The notes: generated from the letters alone by a model not told the origin. A DNA stretch of 64,000 nucleotides from Lacticaseibacillus pabuli (GCF_028736235.1 NZ_CP117884.1:930001-994000); one strand, 5' to 3'; counted from the first letter of the stretch, positions 28,322 to 37,940 are shown. Program-made: numbers and translations.

Positions 28322-28930
28322 ATGGCACGTCACAAGACAATTACACGGGAGCAGATTCTCGAATCCGCTTACCGTTTGGTCGTTGAGCAAGGTTTCAAAC
28401 GGTTCACAGCACGTAACATTGCGGCGGAGATTGGTTGCTCGACACAGCCAATCTACCTCGAGTTCAGCAACATGGCTGAGCTTCGCGAGGCAGTGATGGA
28501 TCGTATTAAGCAGGAATTGACTGATAACTTCGACAAGGTTTACACCAACGACCCAGTTATCGACTTGGCACTCACTTACATTGACTTTGCGAGTGAGAAC
28601 CGCAACTTGTACCAGGCTGTGTTCGTGGAAGACCACTTCGGCGTTGATGACATGCGTGCATTCGCAATTTCATCCGCAATGAACCGTCTTGACCAGCACC
28701 CAGAAATTGGTAACTTGACCCAGATGCAGAAGGCTAACGTCATCTCTGGTCTGTGGATTGTAGCCACTGGGATTGCTGATCTGATGACATCCGGCTTCAT
28801 CACATTGTCACACGCACAGATGGTCGACATCTTGGAAATCGTTGAATCAGAATTGATTAATAACGACAAACTGAGCGAACACCGCGGCGAAGACATTATC
28901 AGCCTGGCTGCTCGTAAAGCAAACATGTAG
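28322..28930 (+). CDS. TetR/AcrR-family transcriptional regulator
   Basis: The protein is 202 aa. The N-terminal helix-turn-helix (TREQILESAYRLVVEQGFKR, with AAEIGCSTQPIYLEF as the recognition part) is typical, and the C-terminal ligand domain is unassigned. The start MARHKTITRE follows GAGGGGG by about 10 bases. The upstream in-frame GGAGG belongs to the leader hairpin, so the longer frame from 28253 is rejected. No obvious target gene is divergent or adjacent except pepS and the LPXTG gene. Confidence 0.88.
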   Translation: MARHKTITREQILESAYRLVVEQGFKRFTARNIAAEIGCSTQPIYLEFSNMAELREAVMDRIKQELTDNFDKVYTNDPVIDLALTYIDFASENRNLYQAVFVEDHFGVDDMRAFAISSAMNRLDQHPEIGNLTQMQKANVISGLWIVATGIADLMTSGFITLSHAQMVDILEIVESELINNDKLSEHRGEDIISLAARKANM

Positions 28931-28963
28931 GCATTTGCATCAACTTGAATTGAATCTAAAACG

Positions 28964-29008
28964 AAGCGCGACTTGGTAATCAGTAACGATTGCCGGGTTG
29001 CGCTTTTT
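28964..29008 (+). terminator. Strong terminator of the TetR-family gene
   Basis: An 18-bp stem runs from AAGCGCGACTTGGTAATC to GATTGCCGGGTTGCGCTT with G-U pairs, followed by TTT. Confidence 0.88.
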
Positions 29009-29188
29009 GTGTGATTTTAGATGTGATGTCTCCCTTATACGCCTACTATTCCGCCTTATTATGTCGTTATCGTAAATTACAACGGACACGGTTAATTCTA
29101 TGGTTATTAGTGATTAATTAATGTACAATTAGGTCGAATAATGTTAACGCTATTAACTATGGGGCGTACTGCTTATGGAGGAGTAAAC

Positions 29189-31975
29189 ATGAGGAAAATA
29201 AAGCAAAAATTTTGGCTTAAGATTCTAAACATGTTGGCGGCAACTTTACTGATTATTGGTGTTATGCCAACGAGTTTGCCGGTTAACGCAGGCGGTCCCT
29301 TGGATCCTTTAGATAAGACGGGATCTGTGAATTTTGAACCGGCAACAGTAACGTATACTGATGCGCAAGGCCATCAGCAAGCAGTCACAGATGGTCAAAA
29401 TCTGCAGACCGAAGATGACATTGCCATAAATGTTAAGTTTCATGTTTTAGCACAGAACATGGACAAACTGAATGCTGGTGACTATTTTGATATTTCTCTA
29501 CCATCAACGCTTTATTACAGTGATACTACCACTCACGACATGCCGGCAACGATGCCGGATGGTAGTTCCACATCAATCGGAAGTTGGCGGATAGTGTCTT
29601 TGGCGCCTGACGCTCAAGGAAAAGTTACACAGGTAATTCGGATGACATTTAACAGTGTTGTTGATAATACCGCGATTACCTCAATTCCGGATGCTTATAT
29701 CAATGCCACTGGTCAAATCAAGGCAAGCGGTTCAAGCCTACCCATTACAGTGAACAACAAAGACATTATTCACATTAACGTGACGCCAAACGGCAACCAG
29801 AGTGCTTTACTTGGCCCACTTTCTGATATTGCAAACTCACTCGGAAAAAATGGTTATCAAATTAAGGGGACAAACCAAGTAAAGTGGACGATTGACGTTA
29901 ATAATGCCGCTGCCAATGAAGTGATGACGAATCAAACAATCAGCAGTGCAAATGTTTACAAAGACGCCGTGGTCTATGACACACTGCCTGTTGGGATGCT
30001 ATTGGATACGGCGCAATCGGATGCGGTTTGGGCAGGTATCCCACTCTATCAAGTGAACCAAAATGCCTCAGGACACTTGGAGGCGAGACAGAACACCGTC
30101 ACGATCCCAGCGTTAACCACGCAGGAGGTAGAACCTCAAGGAAACATGAGCTTTGATCAGTTCGTTAATAACATTAAAACCAAGCCAGCAGGTACATGGG
30201 GAGTTTATACGTATCAGACTGCTACAACAATTGGCAATCAATCCTTCGAACCAGGGCAACAGACTCTAGTATTCTCGGCGGGCGATCTTGGCGTCCAAGG
30301 TTCCAGTAGAACGATGCCGATAACGGGTTACAATTTGTCTGATTCGGGTTCTTACGGCGACTTTATTACCATGGTTGATCAACATGAGACTAGTTTGCAT
30401 CCAGGCACTGACGTCAGCCCACTCAATACCGGGATTGGCAATCTTAAGAAGTCAGGGGTTGCGTGGTTCCAACTAGTTGTCAAAACAATAGAAACCAAGA
30501 ATTATGATCAGAATCAAGATATTAAAAATACAGCAACTCTGACTGATGATTCGAGGAGTACGAGTGTTACTTCAAATACTGTCGGGTACTTGGGTAATAG
30601 TAGCGGTGCTGACTTGACCGTTGCTAATGGTGCGGTGAAAGTTGTCAAAAAAGATTTGACAACGAAAAATCCAATCTCTGGGGTTGTTTTCGATATTTTG
30701 GATGCGACTACTGGTAACCAAGTGGCGACTATGACCACTGTCAGTAACGGTGTTGCTACGCATTCCGATTTGGCGAGTGGCACATACCGTCTTCAGGAAG
30801 ACGCCTCGGTGAGTGGTTACGATAAGACACCGGTTGATGAAAATGGTCAACCAGAGACTAAAAATGAGCTTACCTTTACAGTGGATCGTAACAGCACAGA
30901 AGCTGGTACAACTTTTAACTTATACAATAAGAGCAATCAAACGCCAGGCCCCGAAAAGACAGATATTAATGTCGTAAAACAATGGAATGGTGTGCCAACT
31001 GGAACCGCGACTCCTGAAGTAAGGGTAGCGTTATACGCAGACGGCGTTGCAACAGGCGACACTGTAACGTTGAATCAGGCAAACGGTTATAAAGGTACCT
31101 TTACTGGTTTGGACAAGACTAAAGACGGCAAGATAATTCATTACACGGTTGCCGAAACCAGCGAACCAGCAGGATATACTGCTACTAAAGGTGTTTCCGC
31201 GGTTGTGAATGGGACAGCAACCCTGGTTAACACGTACACACCTTCAACACCTTTAACACCTACGACAGATATTCAAGTGACGAAACAGTGGCAAAATGTT
31301 CCAGCTGGGACCGTGACGCCAGCAGTGACGGCTGTGCTCTATGCTAATGGCCAGCCAACTAATGAAACGGTGACACTGGATCAAGCCAATCACTACACGG
31401 CTAAATTCACCGTATTACCAGTGAACAATGCAGCAGGACACCCAGTGGTTTACACGATTGCGGAACAATCGGTTCCAGCAGGGTACGAGCGTGTTGGCGC
31501 CGTTCAGCAACCGGTTAATAACGGAAAAGTAATATTAACCAATGAACCAACGACGCCAACAACGCCAACAACGCCAACAACGCCAACGACGCCAACGACG
31601 CCAACGACGCCAACCACACCAACGACGCCGACAACACCAAATATACCTAACGTACCAAATACGCCAGTCACACCAAATGTGCCAAAAGTTCCAAACAAAC
31701 CAAATGTCCCAAGCAAGCCAAACGTTCCAACCACGCCAGCACAGCCTAAAGTGCCAAATCAGTCGAACTTACCAAAGACTGGTGGCACCCTGACACCTGC
31801 AACTAAGGCACCAGCGAAGACGCCCGTAACTCAAAAGCGTCAGTCGCGTGGCTTCTTACCGCAGACTGGTGAAACAACCAAACGCAGCCTGGGCATTGTC
31901 GGTATCATGTTAATCGCCTTCATCGCAGTCCTCGGCTTTGCCTTTCTACGTAAAACCAAGCGCGAAGCCAAGTAA
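29189..31975 (+). CDS. LPXTG cell-wall-anchored adhesin with Cna_B/SpaA repeats
   Basis: The protein is 928 aa. A signal peptide (residues ~1-35, LPVNA site) is followed by ~430 residues of adhesin-like beta domains (YFDISLPSTLYYSDTT; DTLPVGMLLDT). A SpaA-type domain (VKVVKKDLTTKNPISGVVFD) precedes two Cna_B repeats (DINVVKQWNGVPTGT; DIQVTKQWQNVPAGT), each ending in an AE(T/Q)S.PAGY strand that could hold an isopeptide bond. Ten TTP repeats and a Pro-rich PN(V/I)P wall spanner come next. LPKTGG, then LPQTGE, a hydrophobic segment and a basic tail (RKTKREAK) form the sorting signal. The start has GGAGGAG. Codon use is AT-richer than neighbours, suggesting acquisition. Confidence 0.9.
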   Translation: MRKIKQKFWLKILNMLAATLLIIGVMPTSLPVNAGGPLDPLDKTGSVNFEPATVTYTDAQGHQQAVTDGQNLQTEDDIAINVKFHVLAQNMDKLNAGDYFDISLPSTLYYSDTTTHDMPATMPDGSSTSIGSWRIVSLAPDAQGKVTQVIRMTFNSVVDNTAITSIPDAYINATGQIKASGSSLPITVNNKDIIHINVTPNGNQSALLGPLSDIANSLGKNGYQIKGTNQVKWTIDVNNAAANEVMTNQTISSANVYKDAVVYDTLPVGMLLDTAQSDAVWAGIPLYQVNQNASGHLEARQNTVTIPALTTQEVEPQGNMSFDQFVNNIKTKPAGTWGVYTYQTATTIGNQSFEPGQQTLVFSAGDLGVQGSSRTMPITGYNLSDSGSYGDFITMVDQHETSLHPGTDVSPLNTGIGNLKKSGVAWFQLVVKTIETKNYDQNQDIKNTATLTDDSRSTSVTSNTVGYLGNSSGADLTVANGAVKVVKKDLTTKNPISGVVFDILDATTGNQVATMTTVSNGVATHSDLASGTYRLQEDASVSGYDKTPVDENGQPETKNELTFTVDRNSTEAGTTFNLYNKSNQTPGPEKTDINVVKQWNGVPTGTATPEVRVALYADGVATGDTVTLNQANGYKGTFTGLDKTKDGKIIHYTVAETSEPAGYTATKGVSAVVNGTATLVNTYTPSTPLTPTTDIQVTKQWQNVPAGTVTPAVTAVLYANGQPTNETVTLDQANHYTAKFTVLPVNNAAGHPVVYTIAEQSVPAGYERVGAVQQPVNNGKVILTNEPTTPTTPTTPTTPTTPTTPTTPTTPTTPTTPNIPNVPNTPVTPNVPKVPNKPNVPSKPNVPTTPAQPKVPNQSNLPKTGGTLTPATKAPAKTPVTQKRQSRGFLPQTGETTKRSLGIVGIMLIAFIAVLGFAFLRKTKREAK
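31550..31639 (+). repeat. Ten 9-bp tandem repeats encoding Thr-Thr-Pro
   Basis: Ten in-frame 9-mers of the form ACR-ACG-CCA, with third-base variation, encode the wall-spanning TTP repeat. Their number could vary by slippage. Confidence 0.9.
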
Positions 31976-32026
31976 TCGTGCATCCTCATGATTGCGTGAT
32001 TAACAAGACCGATTAAGCAAACAATC

Positions 32027-32097
32027 AAGAGCCAGATAATGAAATCTGTATCTATGAGCCGCTATGGCGGTCCGGGGATTTCAATTATCTGGCTCTT
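32027..32097 (+). terminator. Long stem-loop after the LPXTG gene
   Basis: A 20-bp stem (left 32027-32046, right 32077-32097, one bulged base) encloses a loop with a second small hairpin CCGC/GCGG. It is followed by only a weak pyrimidine tail (CTTCTTG). It may be a terminator or a small palindromic insertion. Confidence 0.55.
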
Positions 32098-32130
32098 CTT
32101 GTGTCCGGCCATGCTAGCGCGTGAATTTTT

Positions 32131-32139
32131 TGCTATACT
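32131..32139 (+). promoter_or_regulatory. Extended -10 promoter of the epimerase gene
   Basis: TGC-TATACT is 27 bases before the ATG at 32166. The -35 is weak. Confidence 0.5.
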
Positions 32140-32165
32140 TTGTTGGTAATGTTAGGAGAGAAATC

Positions 32166-33308
32166 ATGTCAAAAATTAAGGTAATGACCGTCTTCGGCAC
32201 ACGTCCGGAGGCTATCAAGATGGCGCCAATCGTGCTCGCGCTGAAGCAGCGGAGCTCTGAATTCGACAGTGTTTGTGTGGTATCCGCGCAGCACCGCCAG
32301 ATGCTCGACCAGGTTCTGGAGATTTTCCACATCACCCCGGACTATGACCTGGACATCATGAAACAGCGTCAGACCCTCGATCAGATTACCAGCAACGTGA
32401 TCCTTGGGCTGGCCGACATTATCGACAAGGAAAAGCCGGATATCATCCTGGTTCACGGGGATACCACGACGACCTTTGCCGCCAGTGTCAGTGCGTTCTA
32501 CCACCAGACCCAGATTGGGCACGTGGAGGCAGGGTTGCGGACCTGGAACAAGTACAGTCCATACCCTGAAGAAATGAACCGCCAGCTCACCGACGTTTTG
32601 GCAGACATGTACTTTGCGCCAACGTCCCAGAGCAAGGCCAACCTGCTCAAGGAAAACCATCCTGAAGATGAAATCTACATCACCGGGAACACGGCCATTG
32701 ATGCGTTGAAGCAGACCGTTGATGCCAACTACCACCACGCCGTTCTGGACATGATTGACAAGGACAAGCGCATGATCCTGGTCACCATGCACCGCCGCGA
32801 GAACCAGGGCGAACCAATGCGCCGTGTCTTCAAGGCCATGCTGGACGTTGTGCAGGCCCATGACGACGTCGAAATCATTTACCCGGTACACTTGAACCCC
32901 GTTGTGCAGGAGGCTGCTAAGTCCATTCTGGGCAACCACAAGCGGATTCACCTGATTGACCCACTGGATGTCGTTGACTTCCACAACCTCGCCGCACGAA
33001 GTTACTTCATCATGACTGACTCAGGCGGTGTCCAAGAAGAGGCGCCTTCATTGGGCAAGCCTGTCCTGGTCCTGCGCGATACTACGGAGCGTCCTGAAGG
33101 GGTCGATGCGGGAACGCTGAAGCTCGTCGGCACCGATCCTGTAGCCGTTCGCGACAACATGACCCAGCTGCTGGACGACAAGGCCGAATACGACCGGATG
33201 GCCAACGCCAAGAACCCATATGGTGATGGTGAGGCCGCCCGCCGGATTCTGGACGACATTGCGTACCGCTTTGGTGAAAAGAAACAGCGCCCTGACGAAT
33301 TTAAGTAG
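32166..33308 (+). CDS. wecB: UDP-N-acetylglucosamine 2-epimerase (non-hydrolysing)
   Basis: The protein is 380 aa. It interconverts UDP-GlcNAc and UDP-ManNAc, which feed wall teichoic acid linkage units and polysaccharides. Family landmarks are VFGTRPEAIKM, HGDTTTTFAAS, HVEAGLRTWNKYSPYPEEMNR, TMHRRENQG and TDSGGVQEEAPSLG. The start MSKIKVMTVFG follows AGGAGAG; the longer frame from 32121 overlaps the promoter and is rejected. A lipase-like gene follows by 8 bases. MnaA is an alternative name. Confidence 0.94.
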   Translation: MSKIKVMTVFGTRPEAIKMAPIVLALKQRSSEFDSVCVVSAQHRQMLDQVLEIFHITPDYDLDIMKQRQTLDQITSNVILGLADIIDKEKPDIILVHGDTTTTFAASVSAFYHQTQIGHVEAGLRTWNKYSPYPEEMNRQLTDVLADMYFAPTSQSKANLLKENHPEDEIYITGNTAIDALKQTVDANYHHAVLDMIDKDKRMILVTMHRRENQGEPMRRVFKAMLDVVQAHDDVEIIYPVHLNPVVQEAAKSILGNHKRIHLIDPLDVVDFHNLAARSYFIMTDSGGVQEEAPSLGKPVLVLRDTTERPEGVDAGTLKLVGTDPVAVRDNMTQLLDDKAEYDRMANAKNPYGDGEAARRILDDIAYRFGEKKQRPDEFK

Positions 33309-33316
33309 GCGACTGG

Positions 33317-34279
33317 ATGTTAAATTCACTACGCGCGGGTAATTATGGCAACGTTTATTTAGATATGTCCCAGTCTGCCTATGCAAGCCAGCCCCTGAGT
33401 TTTACGAAGCTACAGCGGCAAAGGCCCGTTCGCATCGACTACAGCAAGGCGCGGGTGCACCACGGCCAGCAGCATATTCGCCTGGGACGTAAGGGGGACC
33501 CGACTGTCTTCCTGCAACCGATGCAAATCGGCGGCAAGGGGGCAGGCGACGGGCTCCACGCCTTTGTGCTGACCGATATCGAACGGATGGGTGAGGCGAC
33601 GCACGCGTACTTTGTTGTGTGCGGGACCGAGTCCATGCATCTGAATGACCCTGATTGGCAAAAGAACAACATTCCGTTTGCTTTCAGCCACGCGGTCCCA
33701 GCCCAAACGCAGGCGGCGCTGGCAAGCTGGCGACGGATTGAGGCGGCTTATCCCAACATTAAACAGTGGGATTTCACCGGCCACTCTCTCGGCACGATGG
33801 TGATTGCATCCATGCTGGCGGATTTCAATTCGGCTGAAGCGGCCAAGGTGGGGCGTGTCGTGCTGTTCAACGGCCCAGACGTCGCCCAGGCGCTGGATGA
33901 TGCCGAGTTGGACAGGATACGCGCCATCAGTGCCCGTGGCCAGATGGACTATTACATTGGGAGTCGCGACTACATTTCGGCGTACAACCGTGAAGTCCCG
34001 AGCGGCATTGGCAAGGTGCATTACATTGCCGCGCCATTGAACACGACGGCGCGTCCAACCGTTAACGCTCACGCCTTTGACCAGTACGTCGTGGCCCCAG
34101 ATGGCACGATTGCGCTGGACGAAACCAAAGCCAACCTGACCTACGCGCATGACCTCGCCCGCATTTTGGACAACTTCTTTAGTGAAGCCGTCGTGGGTAA
34201 GGAGGCAGTCGGCATTCAGTTTGCCCGCCTGCGCGATCAGCTCAAGGCGCGATTTAGTTCTGACAATTCAGTCCATTAA
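33317..34279 (+). CDS. Alpha/beta-hydrolase, lipase class 3/Mbeg1-like
   Basis: The protein is 320 aa without a signal peptide. The nucleophile elbow GHSLGTM (residues ~155-161) lies in a fold resembling Mbeg1 (DUF2974)-type lipases, with later Asp/His candidates around ISARGQMDYYIGSRDY and NAHAFDQYV. The substrate is unknown. It follows wecB with 8 bases between stop and start and no strong RBS, so it probably depends on read-through translation from wecB. It ends at a strong bidirectional terminator. Confidence 0.7.
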   Translation: MLNSLRAGNYGNVYLDMSQSAYASQPLSFTKLQRQRPVRIDYSKARVHHGQQHIRLGRKGDPTVFLQPMQIGGKGAGDGLHAFVLTDIERMGEATHAYFVVCGTESMHLNDPDWQKNNIPFAFSHAVPAQTQAALASWRRIEAAYPNIKQWDFTGHSLGTMVIASMLADFNSAEAAKVGRVVLFNGPDVAQALDDAELDRIRAISARGQMDYYIGSRDYISAYNREVPSGIGKVHYIAAPLNTTARPTVNAHAFDQYVVAPDGTIALDETKANLTYAHDLARILDNFFSEAVVGKEAVGIQFARLRDQLKARFSSDNSVH

Positions 34280-34280
34280 A

Positions 34281-34325
34281 AAAATGAGGCGTTTTCCCTA
34301 AATCTCAAGGGAAACGCCTCATTTT
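34281..34325. terminator. Bidirectional terminator
   Basis: AAAATGAGGCGTTTTCCCT pairs with AAGGGAAACGCCTCATTTT, with one bulge, between convergent genes. Confidence 0.9.
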
Positions 34326-34334
34326 GATGTCACA

Positions 34335-34790
34335 TTACTTACCACTGGCCGCTAGCAAATCTGCCGCGAACTTTTCGAGGTGGTCAATGTCATCGGCTTC
34401 GGCAGCCAAGTCCACTTTGATGTCGTCGGCACCGCGCTTGGCACCCGTCTTGGCAAATGCCGCGTCGAACATATCAACAGCGGTTGCGAAGTCGTCGTAG
34501 AACGTATCGCCGCTACCACAAACGCCGTAGACCTTGCCGGATAGATCCAGTTCCTGCAGCTCGTCGACAAAGCCATCCGCTTCTTCAGGCAGGAGACCGG
34601 GGCCGCCATCACTAAAGGTGTAGGCCGCAACGACGCAGATGTCGGCTTGTTCAAAGTCGCTGGCAACCGCCTGGGTCATTTCGGTAATCTGGGTGTCGAC
34701 GCCCAAGTCGCTGAGGGCTTCCTCGACGATTTCGGCGATTTCCTGTGTGTTACCAGTCATGCTGGCGTATACAATTTGTGCACTGGCCAT
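34335..34790 (-). CDS. Flavodoxin
   Basis: The protein is 151 aa, a short-chain FMN-binding electron carrier. The phosphate loop SMTGNTQEIA (residues ~10-19), the VVAAYTFSDGGPG loop that stacks on the isoalloxazine, and VCGSGDTFYDDF near FMN are visible. It is acidic, as usual. AGGAGG precedes the ATG. The electron partners are not evident in the window. Confidence 0.92.
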   Translation of the reverse strand: MASAQIVYASMTGNTQEIAEIVEEALSDLGVDTQITEMTQAVASDFEQADICVVAAYTFSDGGPGLLPEEADGFVDELQELDLSGKVYGVCGSGDTFYDDFATAVDMFDAAFAKTGAKRGADDIKVDLAAEADDIDHLEKFAADLLAASGK

Positions 34791-34910
34791 GATGTGCCTC
34801 CTAGTTTTTCAGTGCCCCTAGTATACCAGAGGCGGGTCAAACACGCACAGCAGATGCCAAATCGCCAGTCATAGTGTATGATTAACTGCGGATAACATGG
34901 AGGGATTACA

Positions 34911-35702
34911 TTGATTACAATTAAATCAGAACGTGAAATCGAAGGCATGCGTAAGTCTGGTGCCGTTCTTGCTGGGATGCACCGCGGTTTGCGGGACATT
35001 ATCAAACCTGGTATCTCTAGCTGGGAAATTGAAGAATTTGCCCGCAAGTATTACGACGAGCACCATGCCATCGCCGAACAGATTGGCTTTGAAGGTTACA
35101 AGTACGCAACCTGTGTGGCCGTTAACGATGAAGTTGCCCACGCGGAACCACGTAAGGACCTCATCTTGAAGGATGGCGACGTGGTCAAGGTAGATACTGT
35201 CGTTAACCTGGACGGGTACATGAGTGACTCATGCTGGACGTACGCGGTCGGCAATGTGTCACCAGAAGCCAAGAAGCTGATGGACGTCACCAAGAAGGCA
35301 CTCTACCTAGGCATTGACCAGGCAGTTGTTGGCAACCGCATCGGCGATATTGGTGCAGCAATTCAGCATTACACCGAAGACGAAAATGGTTACGGCGACG
35401 TGCGCGACCTCATCGGCCACGGTATCCAGCCAACTATGCACGAATCCCCTAACGTACCAAACTATGGGGTTGCAGGTAAGGGTCTGCGTCTGAAGGCCGG
35501 CATGACCATCACCATCGAACCTATGATCAACACGGGGACATGGCGGATTTCTGTTCGTGAAGCGCAAGACTCAGACTGGCAGTACTACGTTACCGCTGAC
35601 GGCTCCCTGAGTGCCCAGTACGAACACACCCTGGTCATCACACCAGATGGGCCTAAGATTCTGACGAGTCAGGATCACGACTTGGACGCAAAGTACCTGT
35701 AA
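34911..35702 (+). CDS. map: Methionine aminopeptidase type I
   Basis: The protein is 263 aa and removes the initiator methionine. The two-metal site is visible: VKVDTVVNLDGYMSDSCW (two Asp), IGHGIQPTMHE (His), ITIEPMIN (Glu) and the C-terminal QYEHTLVI (Glu). The start is the TTG at 34911, with GGAGGG 6 bases upstream. A YihY gene follows after 30 bases. Confidence 0.94.
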   Translation: MITIKSEREIEGMRKSGAVLAGMHRGLRDIIKPGISSWEIEEFARKYYDEHHAIAEQIGFEGYKYATCVAVNDEVAHAEPRKDLILKDGDVVKVDTVVNLDGYMSDSCWTYAVGNVSPEAKKLMDVTKKALYLGIDQAVVGNRIGDIGAAIQHYTEDENGYGDVRDLIGHGIQPTMHESPNVPNYGVAGKGLRLKAGMTITIEPMINTGTWRISVREAQDSDWQYYVTADGSLSAQYEHTLVITPDGPKILTSQDHDLDAKYL

Positions 35703-35732
35703 TTCATTTTTTGACGAGGGGAGGCCGCTCCA

Positions 35733-36734
35733 ATGGCGAAGCGGTCATTGACCAATCGGCTGCCTGAGCCCAATTCATTGCTCGGTCTGTCGGATCCGGA
35801 ATTACCAATAGCCAAACGCAAACTAGATGCGCGCGGCAAACTAAGGGCGGGCTTCGGCCTGTTTTTTGCGCGCATTGGGGATGTTCAAATCGACCAAGCC
35901 GCCGCAGCTTTGGCGTACTACGCCATCCTGTCGCTGTTTCCAACGGCCCTGATGATTATCAACATTCTGCCACACCTAGGCATTCGGTTTACAGGCTTGC
36001 ATAATGTGCTGAATCAGGTCATCCCTGCCAACGTGTTGGCGACCATCAGCCCAACGCTCCACAAGTTGGCCGCACACCCCAGCAACACCTGGCTGGGGAT
36101 TGGGGCGGTCGTGACGTTATGGGCGGCCAGTTTAGGGGTCGCATCGCTTAAGAGTGCCTATAACGCGGCTTATGATATCCGCAATAACAGTCAAAATTAT
36201 TTGCTTGCTCGGATTGTGTCGATGTTAATGATGGTGATTCTCGTGGTCGCTGTCATCGGCATCATGGTGGCCTTTGCCTTTGGTCAGCAGTTCCTCGAAT
36301 GGTTGACCCATCAGTTTGAAATGCCGACGCACTGGCTACACGTATTTCTGACCTGGCGCTGGCCGGTCACGGTGACCGTCATCGTTGTGGCGCTAGTCGT
36401 GATTGACTATTTCCTGCCCAACGCACGGATGAAATTTTGGACCGTACTGCCTGGCATCTTGTTCACTTTGGCAGGCTGGCTCATTTTGGCTCAAGCATTC
36501 TCCCTATACATGCGTTATTTTGGCAAGACCTTTGATACTTATGGCACGCTGGGTGCGTTCATCGTGCTCCTGTTGTGGCTATTCTTTAGCTCGGTCATTA
36601 TGATCATTGGGGCTGTCATGAATGCGGTCTGCCATGAGTATTACTATGGACGACCGGAAGAAACGAACGGCAAGTTCTTTGACTTATTACGGATGATGAT
36701 TCACCGGCTGCGCAACCTGATCGATGAAGACTGA
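35733..36734 (+). CDS. YihY/BrkB-family integral membrane protein (copy 2)
   Basis: The protein is 333 aa with about six membrane segments and a longer charged N-terminal tail than copy 1 (13767-14750). Shared landmarks are DQAAAALAYYAILSLFP, FLPNARMKFWTVLPG, YMRYFGKTFDTYGTLG and the C-terminal HEYYYGR. The function is unknown. It lies 30 bases after map, with GAGGGGAGG upstream, suggesting cotranscription. Confidence 0.87.
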   Translation: MAKRSLTNRLPEPNSLLGLSDPELPIAKRKLDARGKLRAGFGLFFARIGDVQIDQAAAALAYYAILSLFPTALMIINILPHLGIRFTGLHNVLNQVIPANVLATISPTLHKLAAHPSNTWLGIGAVVTLWAASLGVASLKSAYNAAYDIRNNSQNYLLARIVSMLMMVILVVAVIGIMVAFAFGQQFLEWLTHQFEMPTHWLHVFLTWRWPVTVTVIVVALVVIDYFLPNARMKFWTVLPGILFTLAGWLILAQAFSLYMRYFGKTFDTYGTLGAFIVLLLWLFFSSVIMIIGAVMNAVCHEYYYGRPEETNGKFFDLLRMMIHRLRNLIDED

Positions 36735-36860
36735 AAGTTCTGATTTGGTTAAGTTGTGTACCGTTTCAGAGACTAATGGCGTATCTTTGTGTACACTGTA
36801 GTTTCGGAAAACTATTTAGGGCACGGTTGACGTGCAAGCTTTGGAAGGGGTAACAACGGC

Positions 36861-37931
36861 GTGATAACGGCGAAAGCACCTGGCAAACTTTATATCGCAG
36901 GGGAGTACGCGGTTGTGGAGACAGGACGTCCCGCAATTGTGGTTGCGATGAATCAGTTCGTGACCGTTACTGTTGAGGCAACGAAAAAGTACGGGAGTAT
37001 TAACTCCCGGCAGTATCAGGAAAATTCAATCTACTGGCGGCGTGAAGGGGCAGACATGGTGTTTGATAACCGTGATAACCCATTCCACTACATTTTGTCA
37101 GCGATTAATTTGGTTGAAAAGTACGCGTTGGAGTGCGGCAAGCAACTGAAGCTGTACAACCTTGGCGTTGACTCGGACCTTGATTCGGTTGATGGCAAGA
37201 AATACGGCCTCGGTAGCAGTGCCGCTGTAACGGTGGCGACGGTTAAGGCCCTCAATGAGTTTTACGAGTTGGGGTTGAGTTCCGCTCAGTTGTACAAGAT
37301 TTCTGCCATTGCGCATTTGGATGTGCAAGGCAACGGGTCACTCGGCGATATTGCGGCCTCCGTTTATGGCGGCTGGATCGCCTACCGGTCCTTCGACAAA
37401 ACCTGGCTGGCGAGCGCGCGGCGTGAGCATAGCCTGGGTGAGTTACTCCAGATGGACTGGCCACAGTTAAACATCGAATTGCTCAAGGCGCCGGCCGAAT
37501 TGCGCCTGCTCGTGGGTTGGACTGGGTCACCAGCGTCAACCTCCCGTCTGGTCGACAAGATTGCACTCGCCAAAGCACAGCGGCGCGACGACTACAAGCA
37601 GTTCTTGGAACAGAGCGAGGCGGTCATCGACAAGATGATTGACGGCTTCCGCAAGCAGAGCCTGAGCATCATCCAGGATGGTATTCAGACTAACCGGCGT
37701 TTGCTGGATCAGTTGGCGGATTGGTCAGGCGTTGAGATTGAAACCAAGTCACTACGGCGTCTGCGTGAGATTGCGCAGGAGTTTGGTGGCGTTGGCAAGT
37801 TCTCTGGTGCTGGCGGCGGTGACTGCGGGATTGTCATTATTAATAAGGACAAGGCCGTCGACCAGTTGTACGACCGCTGGAATGCAGAGGATATTGAGCC
37901 CCTGCAGCTGCGGGTTCATGAGATTGATTAA
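36861..37931 (+). CDS. mvaK2: Phosphomevalonate kinase
   Basis: This GHMP kinase (356 aa) converts 5-phosphomevalonate to the diphosphate in isoprenoid synthesis. The N-terminal KAPGKLYIAGEYAVVE, the GLGSSAAVTVATVKAL phosphate loop (residues ~114-129) and the GKFSGAGGGDCGIVI motif 3 match. The start is a GTG with GGAAGGGG 10 bases upstream. In many lactobacilli mvaK1-mvaD-mvaK2 are clustered; here it stands alone with its own terminator, and three other pathway genes are 3 kb away. Confidence 0.93.
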   Translation: MITAKAPGKLYIAGEYAVVETGRPAIVVAMNQFVTVTVEATKKYGSINSRQYQENSIYWRREGADMVFDNRDNPFHYILSAINLVEKYALECGKQLKLYNLGVDSDLDSVDGKKYGLGSSAAVTVATVKALNEFYELGLSSAQLYKISAIAHLDVQGNGSLGDIAASVYGGWIAYRSFDKTWLASARREHSLGELLQMDWPQLNIELLKAPAELRLLVGWTGSPASTSRLVDKIALAKAQRRDDYKQFLEQSEAVIDKMIDGFRKQSLSIIQDGIQTNRRLLDQLADWSGVEIETKSLRRLREIAQEFGGVGKFSGAGGGDCGIVIINKDKAVDQLYDRWNAEDIEPLQLRVHEID

Positions 37932-37940
37932 GTATTGCGG

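Noticed and set aside
29142..29155. cre-like TGTTAACGCTATTA ahead of the LPXTG gene
   Set aside because: Only 12 of 14 positions match, and the site is mostly an AT-rich GTTAA/TTAAC palindrome; too weak to call.
31550..31639. Short regular repeats resembling a CRISPR array
   Set aside because: They are 9-bp coding repeats with no spacers, inside the adhesin gene.
31504..31734. Gly-Val repeat protein antisense to the LPXTG gene
   Set aside because: The repeat is the reverse complement of the TTP repeat region; it is not a gene.
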